Made by a program: the position numbers and the translations under genes
The notes under the pieces: generated by a model
Told to the model about the DNA's origin: nothing
What the model saw: only the letters and a program-made list of their open reading frames with translations
The model's database searches: none
Assembly (NCBI RefSeq): GCF_024138165.1
Contig: NZ_CP100000.1
Location: forward strand, 3,224,001-3,288,000
Origin: Halorussus vallis
GTDB taxonomy: Archaea; Halobacteriota; Halobacteria; Halobacteriales; Haladaptataceae
Reading direction: 5' to 3'
Length of the DNA: 64,000 bases
Part shown: piece after piece, positions 14,824 through 23,700 of the stretch
How the letters are laid out: every line of letters begins with the position of its first letter
Numbering within the stretch: position 1 is the stretch's first letter

Positions 14824-17574
14824 TCAGTAACTGTACGCTTCGACCTGCGCTCCTGTATCGTCGAAGACGAAGACGGTATCACCCGAGTTGTTCCAGATCG
14901 CAGAGCCACTGCCCCAGTAGAGGTCGCTCGACGAATCCGTCCCACTCCCAGTATGGAGCATCACTGTTGCGCCGGCATCGAGGCTAAACCCACTTGGGAA
15001 CGCGTACGTATGAGCGGTTTCGTCCTCGACCGTATACCCACTCAGGTCGAGCGACCCGCTCCCTGTACTCTCGAAGACCACATACTCGTCGTTGAGATTG
15101 TCCGTGTCGCTTCCGGAAGCGTCCGCGTGGACGCTCTGGACGGAGATGTCGCCCGTTCCTGAGGAATCGGGATACGAGTGCTGGACGACGAGCGCGCCCG
15201 TATCGTCGTAGACGGAGCAGGTGTCGCTGTCGTTGTTCCACACCGACGAGCCTCGTCCCCAGTAGAGGTCGCTCGACGAATCGGTGCCACTGCCCGTATG
15301 GAGCGTCACCTGCGCGCCGGGCGTGAGCGTGAAGCCGCTTAGGAACGCGTAGGTGTGACCAGCACTGTCCTCGACGGTCCAGCTAGTCAGGTCGAGATTA
15401 CCACTGCCCGTGTTCTCGAAGACCACGTACTCGTCGTTGAGGTTGTCAGAATCACTGCCCGACGCATCTTCGTGAATCTCGGCAATCGAAATCGACCCCG
15501 TTCCGCCGACGGAGGGGTAGGCCGAGAAGATCGGATACGAGGTGTCGAACGCGGTCGTCGTCGGGAGCGTCGAATCGGCGTTGACGTTGTTCGTCGAGTC
15601 GGTCACCTTGTCGTCGTTCAACCGGAGTTCGGAACCCAAGCCACTCGCGACGTCGTTCAGGTTCGTCACCGCAGAGTCGGGTGCACCGCTCGCGCCCATT
15701 AGGATGACCGCACCGCCGTCGTCGACGTGGCCCTGCAGTGCACTCAGCTCCGAACTCGTGAACGCCTCGGCGGGCGAGGTGACGATGAGCGCCTGGCCAC
15801 GCGAGAGGTTGTCGGTGGTGAGGTTGTTCACTTGCTCGAATTCGATGTCGAAGCCTTCGAGGTGGCGCTGGTAGTAGGCTGCATCCTCACTGCCGAGCGC
15901 CCAGTCTTCGGTGAACTGTCCGTGGCCACCGTCGATCAGGACCTGGCCGTCGAGCGAGGAGAGGTAGTCGATGAGGTTCGTCAGCACGACGAAGTTCTCG
16001 TACGTGCTCGTATCCACCGCGAAGCCTTCTTCCTGTTCGCACGATTCATCGATGAGCAGTCCACCGACGATGGCGACGCCCGCCGTTTCGTCCACCCCGA
16101 CGAGCGGGAGTTCGTCCGACCCGTAGTCGTACCCACCAGTTGTCGACTGGGTAGCCGAGGACTCCGCATAGATTGCGGCCTGCTTGTCAGGGAGCGCACC
16201 GGACGCTGTCTTCACAGTCGTTGCTTTGGGGAAGAACAGATTGTCGGCGTCTCGGTTACGGTACTCGGTGGAGTTTGCTGGGTCGCTCTCCGTCCAGACG
16301 TGCAGGGAGTCGGCCTGGGCAGTCACCTCGGCATCGTAGAACGATTCGTGGTTCAGGAACGACGAGCTGTAGAGGCGGGCGTATCCTTGCGCGACCATAT
16401 CGTAGTTGTAGAACGTATCGCGGGCGCCGTTCCCCGATTTGTCGTAGTGGATGTACCCCAGCAGTCGGTCGTAGGTGTCGAAGATGCCCGGTTCACCGTC
16501 GTCGAACGAGAGGTCGACGTTGATACCGCTCAACTCCTGGGTAGCGTAGTCCGACGCATTTGCGCCCCAGGTCGCGAGGTAGTCAAGGCTCTCGATGCCT
16601 TCCCATTCTTCTTCGCGCTCGTGCTGCTGGTACTGGGCTTTCTCGGGGGTGTCGATTCCGAGAACCCGAACGGTTTCTTCGCGGCCGCTATCGAAGCGCA
16701 CGTCGACCGTGTCGCCGTCGTTGACGTCGACGACGGCAACGTCGTGAGTGGCGTTCGGGTCAATCTCCATCCCCGGCCGATTCGCGAAGTAGTCGAAGGC
16801 GCTATTGTAGCGATCCGTGGTCGGCTTGTAGTACGCCCCACCGTTGTTCGTGTTGTCGGTCACCTGGTCGTCGTTGAAGCGGAACGCGAGCGAGAGGCTA
16901 GTAGCGAGGTCATTGAAGTTCGCCGTCTCGTCGTAGTTCGAGTAGTCAGCGCGGTCGTGGAGGAAGAGCACACCGCCGTTGGCCACGAAGTCAGAGAGTG
17001 CCTGTTTCTCCGAGGACGTGAACGCCGTCGAGGGTGCGGTAATCCACGCGGCGTCGGCCGTCGAGAGGTCCGAAGCGAGCGTCGAGGTCGCCTGGACTGA
17101 ATAGCCGTTCTCGCCGGCGTAGTTCGCCATGTTCGAGAAGTCGGTGAGCGGGTGGTACTGGTCGTGGCCTTCGTCGTAGAAGACGGTCCCGGAGCCTCCG
17201 AGGTGGGCGTCCCAGACGTTCAGGACGAACTCCTCGTTTCCGCTTCGGAAGTTTGCGTTGTTCGAGACGAGGGTTGCGCCGAAGCCGACGACATCCCCGT
17301 CAACGGCGACGAGGGGGATGTCCGTCGACCCGTAGTCGACGGCATCGCCGTTTCCATCGGAGTCTTCGTTCGATGCCGTCGTTTCTGCCCAAACGGCGAC
17401 GTTCGAATTGGTGGTCAGTTTTCCGTTGTTCGCGTTCAACAGGCTCGCCGACGAGTCGAATTCGAGGTGTTCAAGCGTCCCTGTGGCAGCGCTCGCGAAG
17501 TCGATTGTGTCCGTACTGGTTGTGCTCCCGGCGGCAGCAAGTCCAAGTACGCTGATGAATTGACGACGGCGCAT
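14824..17574 (-). CDS. Large Tat-exported SNase-type nuclease with two lamin-tail domains
   Basis: Start ATG at 17574 gives MRRRQFISVLGLAAAGS, a Tat leader. The 916-residue product has a first GATase-like/DUF4350-like segment (about 60-260). A staphylococcal-nuclease domain follows at about 277-430 with DGDTVDVRF, VRVLGIDTPEKAQ and YDRLLGYIHY; Asp288, Arg303, Asp308, Glu311 and Arg370 match the metal-binding and catalytic positions. A second GATase-like segment lies at about 460-680 and two lamin-tail (LTD) repeats at about 695-805 and 810-916 (LNDEYVVFENTGSGNLDLTS and near-copies). It is probably a secreted Ca-dependent DNA/RNA nuclease with cell-surface or substrate-binding modules. The frame opens further upstream, but the extra residues precede the leader. 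Confidence 0.88.
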   Translation of the reverse strand: MRRRQFISVLGLAAAGSTTSTDTIDFASAATGTLEHLEFDSSASLLNANNGKLTTNSNVAVWAETTASNEDSDGNGDAVDYGSTDIPLVAVDGDVVGFGATLVSNNANFRSGNEEFVLNVWDAHLGGSGTVFYDEGHDQYHPLTDFSNMANYAGENGYSVQATSTLASDLSTADAAWITAPSTAFTSSEKQALSDFVANGGVLFLHDRADYSNYDETANFNDLATSLSLAFRFNDDQVTDNTNNGGAYYKPTTDRYNSAFDYFANRPGMEIDPNATHDVAVVDVNDGDTVDVRFDSGREETVRVLGIDTPEKAQYQQHEREEEWEGIESLDYLATWGANASDYATQELSGINVDLSFDDGEPGIFDTYDRLLGYIHYDKSGNGARDTFYNYDMVAQGYARLYSSSFLNHESFYDAEVTAQADSLHVWTESDPANSTEYRNRDADNLFFPKATTVKTASGALPDKQAAIYAESSATQSTTGGYDYGSDELPLVGVDETAGVAIVGGLLIDESCEQEEGFAVDTSTYENFVVLTNLIDYLSSLDGQVLIDGGHGQFTEDWALGSEDAAYYQRHLEGFDIEFEQVNNLTTDNLSRGQALIVTSPAEAFTSSELSALQGHVDDGGAVILMGASGAPDSAVTNLNDVASGLGSELRLNDDKVTDSTNNVNADSTLPTTTAFDTSYPIFSAYPSVGGTGSISIAEIHEDASGSDSDNLNDEYVVFENTGSGNLDLTSWTVEDSAGHTYAFLSGFTLTPGAQVTLHTGSGTDSSSDLYWGRGSSVWNNDSDTCSVYDDTGALVVQHSYPDSSGTGDISVQSVHADASGSDTDNLNDEYVVFESTGSGSLDLSGYTVEDETAHTYAFPSGFSLDAGATVMLHTGSGTDSSSDLYWGSGSAIWNNSGDTVFVFDDTGAQVEAYSY

Positions 17575-17791
17575 AATAGCAACATGTGAAATACCGCAAT
17601 AAATTCTTGGAATAGTTGTATTAAGACACACAGTGTCAAAATGTGGCCAACGGTGATTCGGCATACCGACGGTAAGCACCATCGTCCCAGATAGTAAAAT
17701 TGTGATTAGTAAAATCGTGATTTAGATAATCGGCAGTGAATCAACGAGAGTGCACGAAAGCGCGTTGAAGAAGAGTCGGTAATCGCGATTC

Positions 17792-17866
17792 ATGAAATTG
17801 GTCGTCGATGCGAACGTCGTTATCTCGGCACTGACTGCAAACTTGAAATCAAGAGAGCTCAGCTGA
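17792..17866 (+). pseudogene. N-terminal fragment of a PIN-domain protein
   Basis: The 24-residue ORF MKLVVDANVVISALTANLKS plus RELS is the first strand-helix of an archaeal PIN toxin, including the first catalytic Asp. It ends at a TGA and no further PIN motif was found before the HEPN gene. It is a truncated remnant in a toxin-rich stretch. Confidence 0.65.
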
Positions 17867-17890
17867 CCGTTCGAGATGACCTGAAGGGTT

Positions 17891-18331
17891 CTACCCTTCT
17901 ACTTCACAGAGACACTCATGTCGCTGTGATGAACGACCAATGACGAATGCATGGGTTTCGCTTGCAAGAAGATACATCTTCTCAGCACGGTCGGCTGCAG
18001 CAAGCCCATCCTGATAGTACGTCTTTGCACGGTGGTTTCGCCAGAGATCTGCGAGATCCTCAGCTACCGACTCGGCAAAGATTCCAACTGAAGCTGCTTC
18101 GCGGTATACCCCGGGATGAGTACCAGGTAAGTCGTCTGGTTGCATCGTTCCACGTTCGAGTAAGCGGAACTCGACCGTCCGTTCGATAGCCACAAACGAA
18201 GCTTCGATGACGAGAGTGTAATAACCCGCTTCACGAAGCGAGTGTGCGCCAGCGAGCAGTCTACCTGAATTAAGGAGAGAGTCCCGCCGTTTACGGCGGG
18301 CGTGAATCCGATACTCCACGACACAAACCAC
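17891..18331 (-). CDS. HEPN-domain protein, 5' end interrupted by IS element
   Basis: From about residue 17 the sequence is helical and HEPN-like: SLLNSGRLLAGAHSLREAGY, YTLVIEASFVAIERTVEFRL, and RNHRAKTYYQDGLAAADRAE. It is the expected partner of the nucleotidyltransferase gene at 19862-20542. The first 15 or so residues (MVCVVEYRIHARRKRR) are encoded by the left end of the tnpB element, including its hairpin, so the native start has been lost. The protein may still be made from an element-borne start. The classical R-x4-6-H motif is seen only as R-N-H-R-A-K; activity is uncertain. Confidence 0.7.
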   Translation of the reverse strand: MVCVVEYRIHARRKRRDSLLNSGRLLAGAHSLREAGYYTLVIEASFVAIERTVEFRLLERGTMQPDDLPGTHPGVYREAASVGIFAESVAEDLADLWRNHRAKTYYQDGLAAADRAEKMYLLASETHAFVIGRSSQRHECLCEVEG

Positions 18332-18340
18332 GTTCGACGC

Positions 18341-18478
18341 TTACTCTGGGGTATCCTCTCTAACCTTTTTCTCGCCTTCAAGGAGCAGCCCCTTCCATGT
18401 CAGTCCACGGTGTTTTTTCAATTCCTTCAACCGCTCGTACTGTTCCTCGTCATCGAACTCGATGCGTACTTCGACCAT
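18341..18478 (-). CDS. Small RHH-like protein of the tnpB element
   Basis: The 45-residue ORF MVEVRIEFDDEEQYERLKEL plus KKHRGLTWKGLLLEGEKKVR and a short tail has a beta strand followed by two helices, the layout of ribbon-helix-helix DNA-binding proteins. It is divergent from tnpB, with its ATG 53 bases from the tnpB ATG, so the two share a promoter region. Similar small genes accompany other haloarchaeal tnpB elements, and a second such gene, in same-strand orientation, lies beside the tnpB at 31354. A role in silencing tnpB is inference. Confidence 0.6.
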   Translation of the reverse strand: MVEVRIEFDDEEQYERLKELKKHRGLTWKGLLLEGEKKVREDTPE

Positions 18479-18531
18479 GTAGTAACACATTAGCCACATA
18501 CTTATGTGTGTTCGGATGCAACCAGTAGTTG

Positions 18532-19812
18532 ATGAAGCGAGCCAACACGTTCGAGGTGGTTCCTCTGTCCAACGAGGACGAGGAGTTGCTTCGACGCTTG
18601 TTGGACGCTTCTGCCGCTCTCTGGAACGAAATCAACTACGAGCGCCGCGAACACTACGCAGACCCAGACAGAGACGTATGGGAAATAAGCGAGTACCGTG
18701 GTCGCTACGGCGGTGTTCTCGGTGCTTCGACAGTCCAGCAAATCGAACGCAAAAACTGCGAAGCATGGAAGTCGTTCTTCGCGCTCAAGAAGAAAGGCGA
18801 AGCCAACGGAAAACCCGGATTCTGGGGCAACTCAGAAGACGGACGGGAACTCCGAACGTCTATCCGAAACACGTCATACTCTGTCGAGTGGGGCGAATAC
18901 TCTCGCCTCGAAATTCTCGTCGGCAAAGACCTGAAAGACGAGTACGGGCTTGGATACCGTGAGCGCCTCCGACTCGAAGTTCGGGGCGACCCCAACTGGA
19001 AGGAGTACGAGAAACAGGGTCGGTTGGAGTTGTTCTACGACGAGCAAGCACAAACGTTCAGGGCCTTTCAGCCAGTCACAATCAGCGAAGACCATTCTCG
19101 GCTGGCACACCCACTGGCTTCCGAAGAAGCCGCTCTGGATATTGGTGCGAACAATCTCGTCGCCTGCACAACCACGACCGGGCAGCAATACCTGTATGAG
19201 GGACGCGACTTGTTCGAGCGATTCCGCGAGACAACGCGAGAAATCGCACGCCTTCAATCCCTCTTGGAGGAAGGTCGGTACAGTAGTCACCGCATTCGAC
19301 GCCTGTACGACCGGCGTACCAAGCGACTTGACCATGCTCAGGACGCACTCGCCCGCGACCTCATCGAACGACTGTATGGCGAGGGCGTATCGACGGTGTA
19401 CTTCGGAGCGTTAACTGACATACTCGACACATACTGGTCGGTAGAAACGAACGCGAAAACGCATAACTTCTGGGCGTTCCGAGCGTTCGTGAACCGACTG
19501 GCGTGTACCGCCGAGGAATACGGTATGTCAGTCGAGGTTCGGTCTGAGGCGTGGACGAGTCAGGAGTGTCCCAACTGTGGTTCAACAGAAGACACGACGC
19601 GCCACCGTGACACGCTGACCTGTCCATGCGGTTTCGAGGGACACGCAGACCTCACGGCGTCAGAGACGTTCTTGAGACGGCAGACAACGGTAGCACGGTC
19701 GATGGCACGGCCTGTATGCCTCAAGTGGGACGACCACGAATGGTCAGAGTCACCACGCTCAGTTCCCAACGAGGAGCATACAAACCTGCAAGTTGCCTCC
19801 GTGGGTCGGTAA
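18532..19812 (+). CDS. tnpB: TnpB RNA-guided nuclease homolog, altered RuvC-II
   Basis: The 426-residue product has a TnpB layout: N-terminal wedge/REC region, RuvC-I at about residue 203 (A-A-L-D-I-G-A-N-N), a basic bridge region ([20 protein letters not shown]). A zinc ribbon follows (C-P-N-C...C-P-C, about 346-366), and RuvC-III is HADLTAS (Asp about 373). RuvC-II reads [13 protein letters not shown] at about 287-299; the acidic residue normally present at this position (E-D-L, or G-D-L in haloarchaeal relatives) is G-A-L here. The nuclease may therefore be weakened or dead. The start is the ATG at 18532, directly after a TTG that extends the frame. Confidence 0.9.
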   Translation: MKRANTFEVVPLSNEDEELLRRLLDASAALWNEINYERREHYADPDRDVWEISEYRGRYGGVLGASTVQQIERKNCEAWKSFFALKKKGEANGKPGFWGNSEDGRELRTSIRNTSYSVEWGEYSRLEILVGKDLKDEYGLGYRERLRLEVRGDPNWKEYEKQGRLELFYDEQAQTFRAFQPVTISEDHSRLAHPLASEEAALDIGANNLVACTTTTGQQYLYEGRDLFERFRETTREIARLQSLLEEGRYSSHRIRRLYDRRTKRLDHAQDALARDLIERLYGEGVSTVYFGALTDILDTYWSVETNAKTHNFWAFRAFVNRLACTAEEYGMSVEVRSEAWTSQECPNCGSTEDTTRHRDTLTCPCGFEGHADLTASETFLRRQTTVARSMARPVCLKWDDHEWSESPRSVPNEEHTNLQVASVGR

Positions 19813-19861
19813 GCGATACCCCTAGCGTGAGGAAACCTCGCCGTTCACAGCGAGGAGGATG

Positions 19862-20542
19862 TCATTCATCTGCGAACACCGCCTTTCGAATCGACTGAAG
19901 ACGGTCATCGCCATACACCGTGATTCCCTCTTCGAATATCTCCTGAAGTTTCGCTCCCGCTCGTTGCGCACTCTCTTTCGATTCAACGTACGGTTCGAAT
20001 ACAAATCGATCTCCGTCGAACCGCTGGTCACTAAGATCACCGACTACATCTGTAATGAGTCGCCGTGCGCTCGTTCGGTCACCATCAACGACGATGAACA
20101 GGTCAATGTCACTTCGTCTGTCGGCAGTACCGCGAGCGACGCTTCCAAAGACGATAATCCCGAGGACAGTATTGACCTCGTCAGCCTCAGCAATGGTTTC
20201 ACGAACTTGTTCGACGAACGTCCGTATTGGGTCGCGAAACTCTGTTTGTTCGATTCCCAGTATCGGATCGTCTTTTTGCAGGCGGTCTGGGTCGATTGAG
20301 ACGTAGTTTCGCTGCGGCGTCTCTCGGATTCGAACTGCTCCGATACTGTCGAGTAAGTCAATGGCTCGCCAGACCGTCGAGCGAGCGACGTCTGTTGCAT
20401 CGACAAGTTCTGGAATCGTGAATTCTGTCTCATGGGCATCGGCTAGCAGACGGAGGATATCGTCGGCGACACCGATACGGAACACGTCGGTATCTCTACT
20501 TGGGGGTACGTCGATGCAAATGGCCGTCTGTCGTTTCGCCAT
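19862..20542 (-). CDS. MNT-type nucleotidyltransferase with N-terminal HTH (antitoxin of HEPN pair)
   Basis: The 226-residue protein begins with a winged HTH (ILRLLADAHETEFTIPELVD, ATDVARSTVWRAIDLLDSIG). It continues with a nucleotidyltransferase core GIIVFGSVARGTADRRSDID with the G-S-x10-D-x-D signature, so the metal-binding pair is intact. MNT proteins AMPylate or otherwise block their HEPN partner. Its TGA overlaps an ATG in the pattern ATGAATGA, which probably was the native start of the HEPN gene before a tnpB element inserted there. The HTH suggests autoregulation. Confidence 0.85.
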   Translation of the reverse strand: MAKRQTAICIDVPPSRDTDVFRIGVADDILRLLADAHETEFTIPELVDATDVARSTVWRAIDLLDSIGAVRIRETPQRNYVSIDPDRLQKDDPILGIEQTEFRDPIRTFVEQVRETIAEADEVNTVLGIIVFGSVARGTADRRSDIDLFIVVDGDRTSARRLITDVVGDLSDQRFDGDRFVFEPYVESKESAQRAGAKLQEIFEEGITVYGDDRLQSIRKAVFADE

Positions 20543-20731
20543 CTCGGATACTATCTGATTCTATGCAACGACATATAAAGATGAGTGGTTCTATCCACAA
20601 CAGGATGTTTTCCAGCCAGACTCAACGAAGACATTGCAGGTGAGTATCATGTGGAGAAAACTACAAACGTTCGTATCACCTCGATAATACGCGCCACCCT
20701 CAATTTCCAGCTGGTCTTTACGAGATGTTAA

Positions 20732-23700
20732 CGCGGTGCACTGCGAGGGAGACGTATCGCATCTCCTCCCAACGACAGCGCCGGTGATGCATCGTCTGCG
20801 AACACTCCCGCACCACGAGAGTACATACAAATCCAGCCGACGACAGACCAAATCTCCCCGGACGGAGTCGAGAACCATGTTCGTCGCCTGCACAGGTTCG
20901 CCCGAGAGTCGGATGACCGTTCATGGCATGGACGTCTTCGCTCGAAGGAACCTCAGACACCGAAGACAATCGAGTGGCTCATCGTTGCGACGTCCGATGA
21001 AACGCTCGAGTATTACGTCGGCATACACGGCTCAGAGAACTCGTCTCTCGACTCGCTCGAAGGTGTTCTACGAGGAATCTTCCCGGACAGCTACGAGTTC
21101 AGTCGCGAAACAGTCGACCCAGATATCCTCCTCGACAATTCCCTAGGACCTACCGAGACGGCCACCGACAAAGAGGGCAGACCTGAAGGCGAAGCACCGC
21201 CAGAATCGTCCGTCGCGAGCATCGAATTCTATAGTCAGGGTGAACGCCGTGAGGACTGGCAGACACGCCTCACTCCCTACAGTGACTTCCAGACCGACGA
21301 CTCTGATGCGCGACCGCCGCTCACCGCGGTCGTAGAAACGCTGGCCACGACGGACGTCCCCGTCGTCTTCCAAGTGCTTCTCCGTCCGAAACCCGACTGG
21401 ACGCTCAAGGCGGACTTGCGACGCCGCAAGCTCGAAAAAGGCGAAGAGTCGTTCCTCGGTCGAGTCGTCGAGAGTCTCTTCGTCCCGAACTCACCGACGG
21501 AAGAGACGACAGCGCAGACACAGCCGGTCACCCCCGAGAATCAGCGTCGGTTAGACGAACTCGACGAGAAGGAGACGCGCCATTGTTTCTCGGTGAACGT
21601 CCGAGCGGTAGCCACCGCTCGTGACCCTGCAGCCGCGAGCAGCGCTGTAGGTTCGCTCTCGACGGCCCTTGAACCAATCGGGCACTCCTGCTATCAACTC
21701 GCGGTGGAGACGAACGAGGCGGCTCCTCGTGACGCTGAAAGCAACCGGACAAACGCACTCGGTACACTCGATGCCATTCGTGACCGGGAGTTTCACGAGA
21801 TGCAGACCGGTTTCTGGACTCGTCTCCCTGGAAGGGGAACAGGCAGTCCCGAGATCATCGCCGCACCGGACGAGGTTCCAAACTTCTGTCTGCTCGGTGG
21901 GGCTGGACTCACATCGAACGCGAAGCGAGCCCTCGATCTCACACCAGGCGAGCGGACGGCCGTTCCTCGACCGCCCTCCGAGCACCTCGAACCGTATCTG
22001 GTACCTGGACTTACACTTGGCCGCCCGTTGACGCAGGACAACGCGCCAGATACGGAACTGCTGTCACTTCCGCCAGCACTCCAACCGCTCCACGTTGCGT
22101 GGTTCGGCAAGACCGGGTCGGGGAAGTCGACGAGCCTCATTCGGGCGATGCTCGACAACCACGTCGCAAACGACGGCCCCTCTATTCTCATCGACCGGAA
22201 GGGCGACGGCATGCCCATCGAGTATCTGCGTGCCCACTACGCGACGTACGGCACCCTCGAGAACATCTACTTTTTCGATTGTGCGGAAGTGCTGCCTGCA
22301 CTCTCGTTCTTCGATATTCGACCACAGCTTGCGGTCGGCGTCGACCGCGCCACGGCAGTCCAGGACGTGGTCGACCACTATATCGAACTCCTAATCGGGA
22401 TTATGGGCAGAAACCGCTTCGAGCGAGCCGTTCGGTCACCGGACATCATCCGCTACCTCGTCAAGGCGTTGTTCGACCCGGTGCATGGCTCGGATGCGTT
22501 CTCTCATCGCGACCTCCAGCGGACGGCGATGCGAATGGCCGACACGCAGGATGCTCCGCCGGTGAGCGACGAGGATCTTGCGGTCCTGCTCGGTGGGGTG
22601 GTCACGACCAGCCAACGGTCGTTCGTCGAAGTAATGCAGGGCGTGCTGAACCGTATCGAGAAGGTCCCGCTCGACGACCGCCTCGCCGAACTCTTCAATC
22701 ACGTCCCGGACGGGGGAGATGAGACGGACTCCCAGTTCGACTTCTTCGATGTCCTCGAGGAGAATGCGGTGGTTCTCATGGACACGAGCGGCCTGCGCAC
22801 AGAGAGTCGACGGGCGCTTACGCTCGTCGTCCTCTCGAACCTCTGGACGGCGCTTCGAAGACGTAAGCACCTTCACACGAAACGAGGGGCCTCTAGAACG
22901 GACTCCGAAACTGGTGAAGAAACGCAGGACCCGTCGCTCGTAAATCTCTACATCGAGGAGGCAGCTGACGTCGCGGCGTCGGGGCTGATGACCGACCTTC
23001 TTGCCCAGTCGCGTGGATTTAGCTTGTCGGTGACGTTGGCGATGCAGTTTCCGGCGCAAGTCCGGAACGCGGATACCGAGGCCTACGCGGAGATTCTGAA
23101 CAACATCTCGACGATCGTCACGGGGAACGTCGCGGTCGACGCAGATTTGGAACGCCGGCTCGCGACCGAGGGGATGCCCCCGAGCGAGGTCGGCAATCGC
23201 TTGCGTGCGCTCAGGCGCGGCCAGTGGTTCGCGACGCTTCCGGCGGGATTCAACGACCCTGAACCACGGCCGTTCCTCCTCGAATCTGCGCCGCTTCCTG
23301 CTGGGCATCCGGAGGGTGATGCGCCGCTGTCTGAAACCCAGGCGCTCGCGTTCGACGCGCTCGTCGACGTTGTCCGTGACCAGACGCGACTTGAGGCCGG
23401 ACTCGACATGCTCGGTGACGAACCTCCTACGAATACCGATGTACAGAACGAGGTTTCAGAGTCGAGTTCACCGTCGACGGAGAGAGTCGATTCTGCGCTT
23501 CCGTACACCAAGCGTCTCCCAGTGTGTATCCGTTATGACGAGGCAGTTCACGCAATCGTCTGCACTGGGTGTGAGAGCCGCCACGACCCCTCGTTTGCGG
23601 GCGTGAAACGAGGAGTTGAGTGTTGTTCGAGCTTGGAGCGTATCGATCGCAAGGACTTCCCAATTTCGAGTACCAATTTGATGCTCTCAGCACGAGAGCG

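Larger units (their letters stand above)
18283..19855 (+). mobile_element. IS200/IS605-type element (tnpB only, IS1341-like)
   Basis: The left end has an 8-bp-arm hairpin (18283-18300, CCCGCCGT and ACGGCGGG). The right end has a hairpin at 19836-19855 (CCTCGC and GCGAGG). Between them lie a divergent small RHH-type gene and tnpB; no tnpA Y1 transposase is present, so transposition would need a tnpA supplied elsewhere. It is inserted between the MNT gene and the HEPN gene. The right-end hairpin and flank are where the guide (omega) RNA of a TnpB would be encoded. Exact ends are approximate by a few bases. Confidence 0.75.

Noticed and set aside
15727-17100. 457-codon plus-strand ORF opposite the secreted nuclease gene
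   Set aside because: It is antisense to a gene with clear SNase and LTD motifs, and its translation is Val/Arg/Gly-rich without domains.
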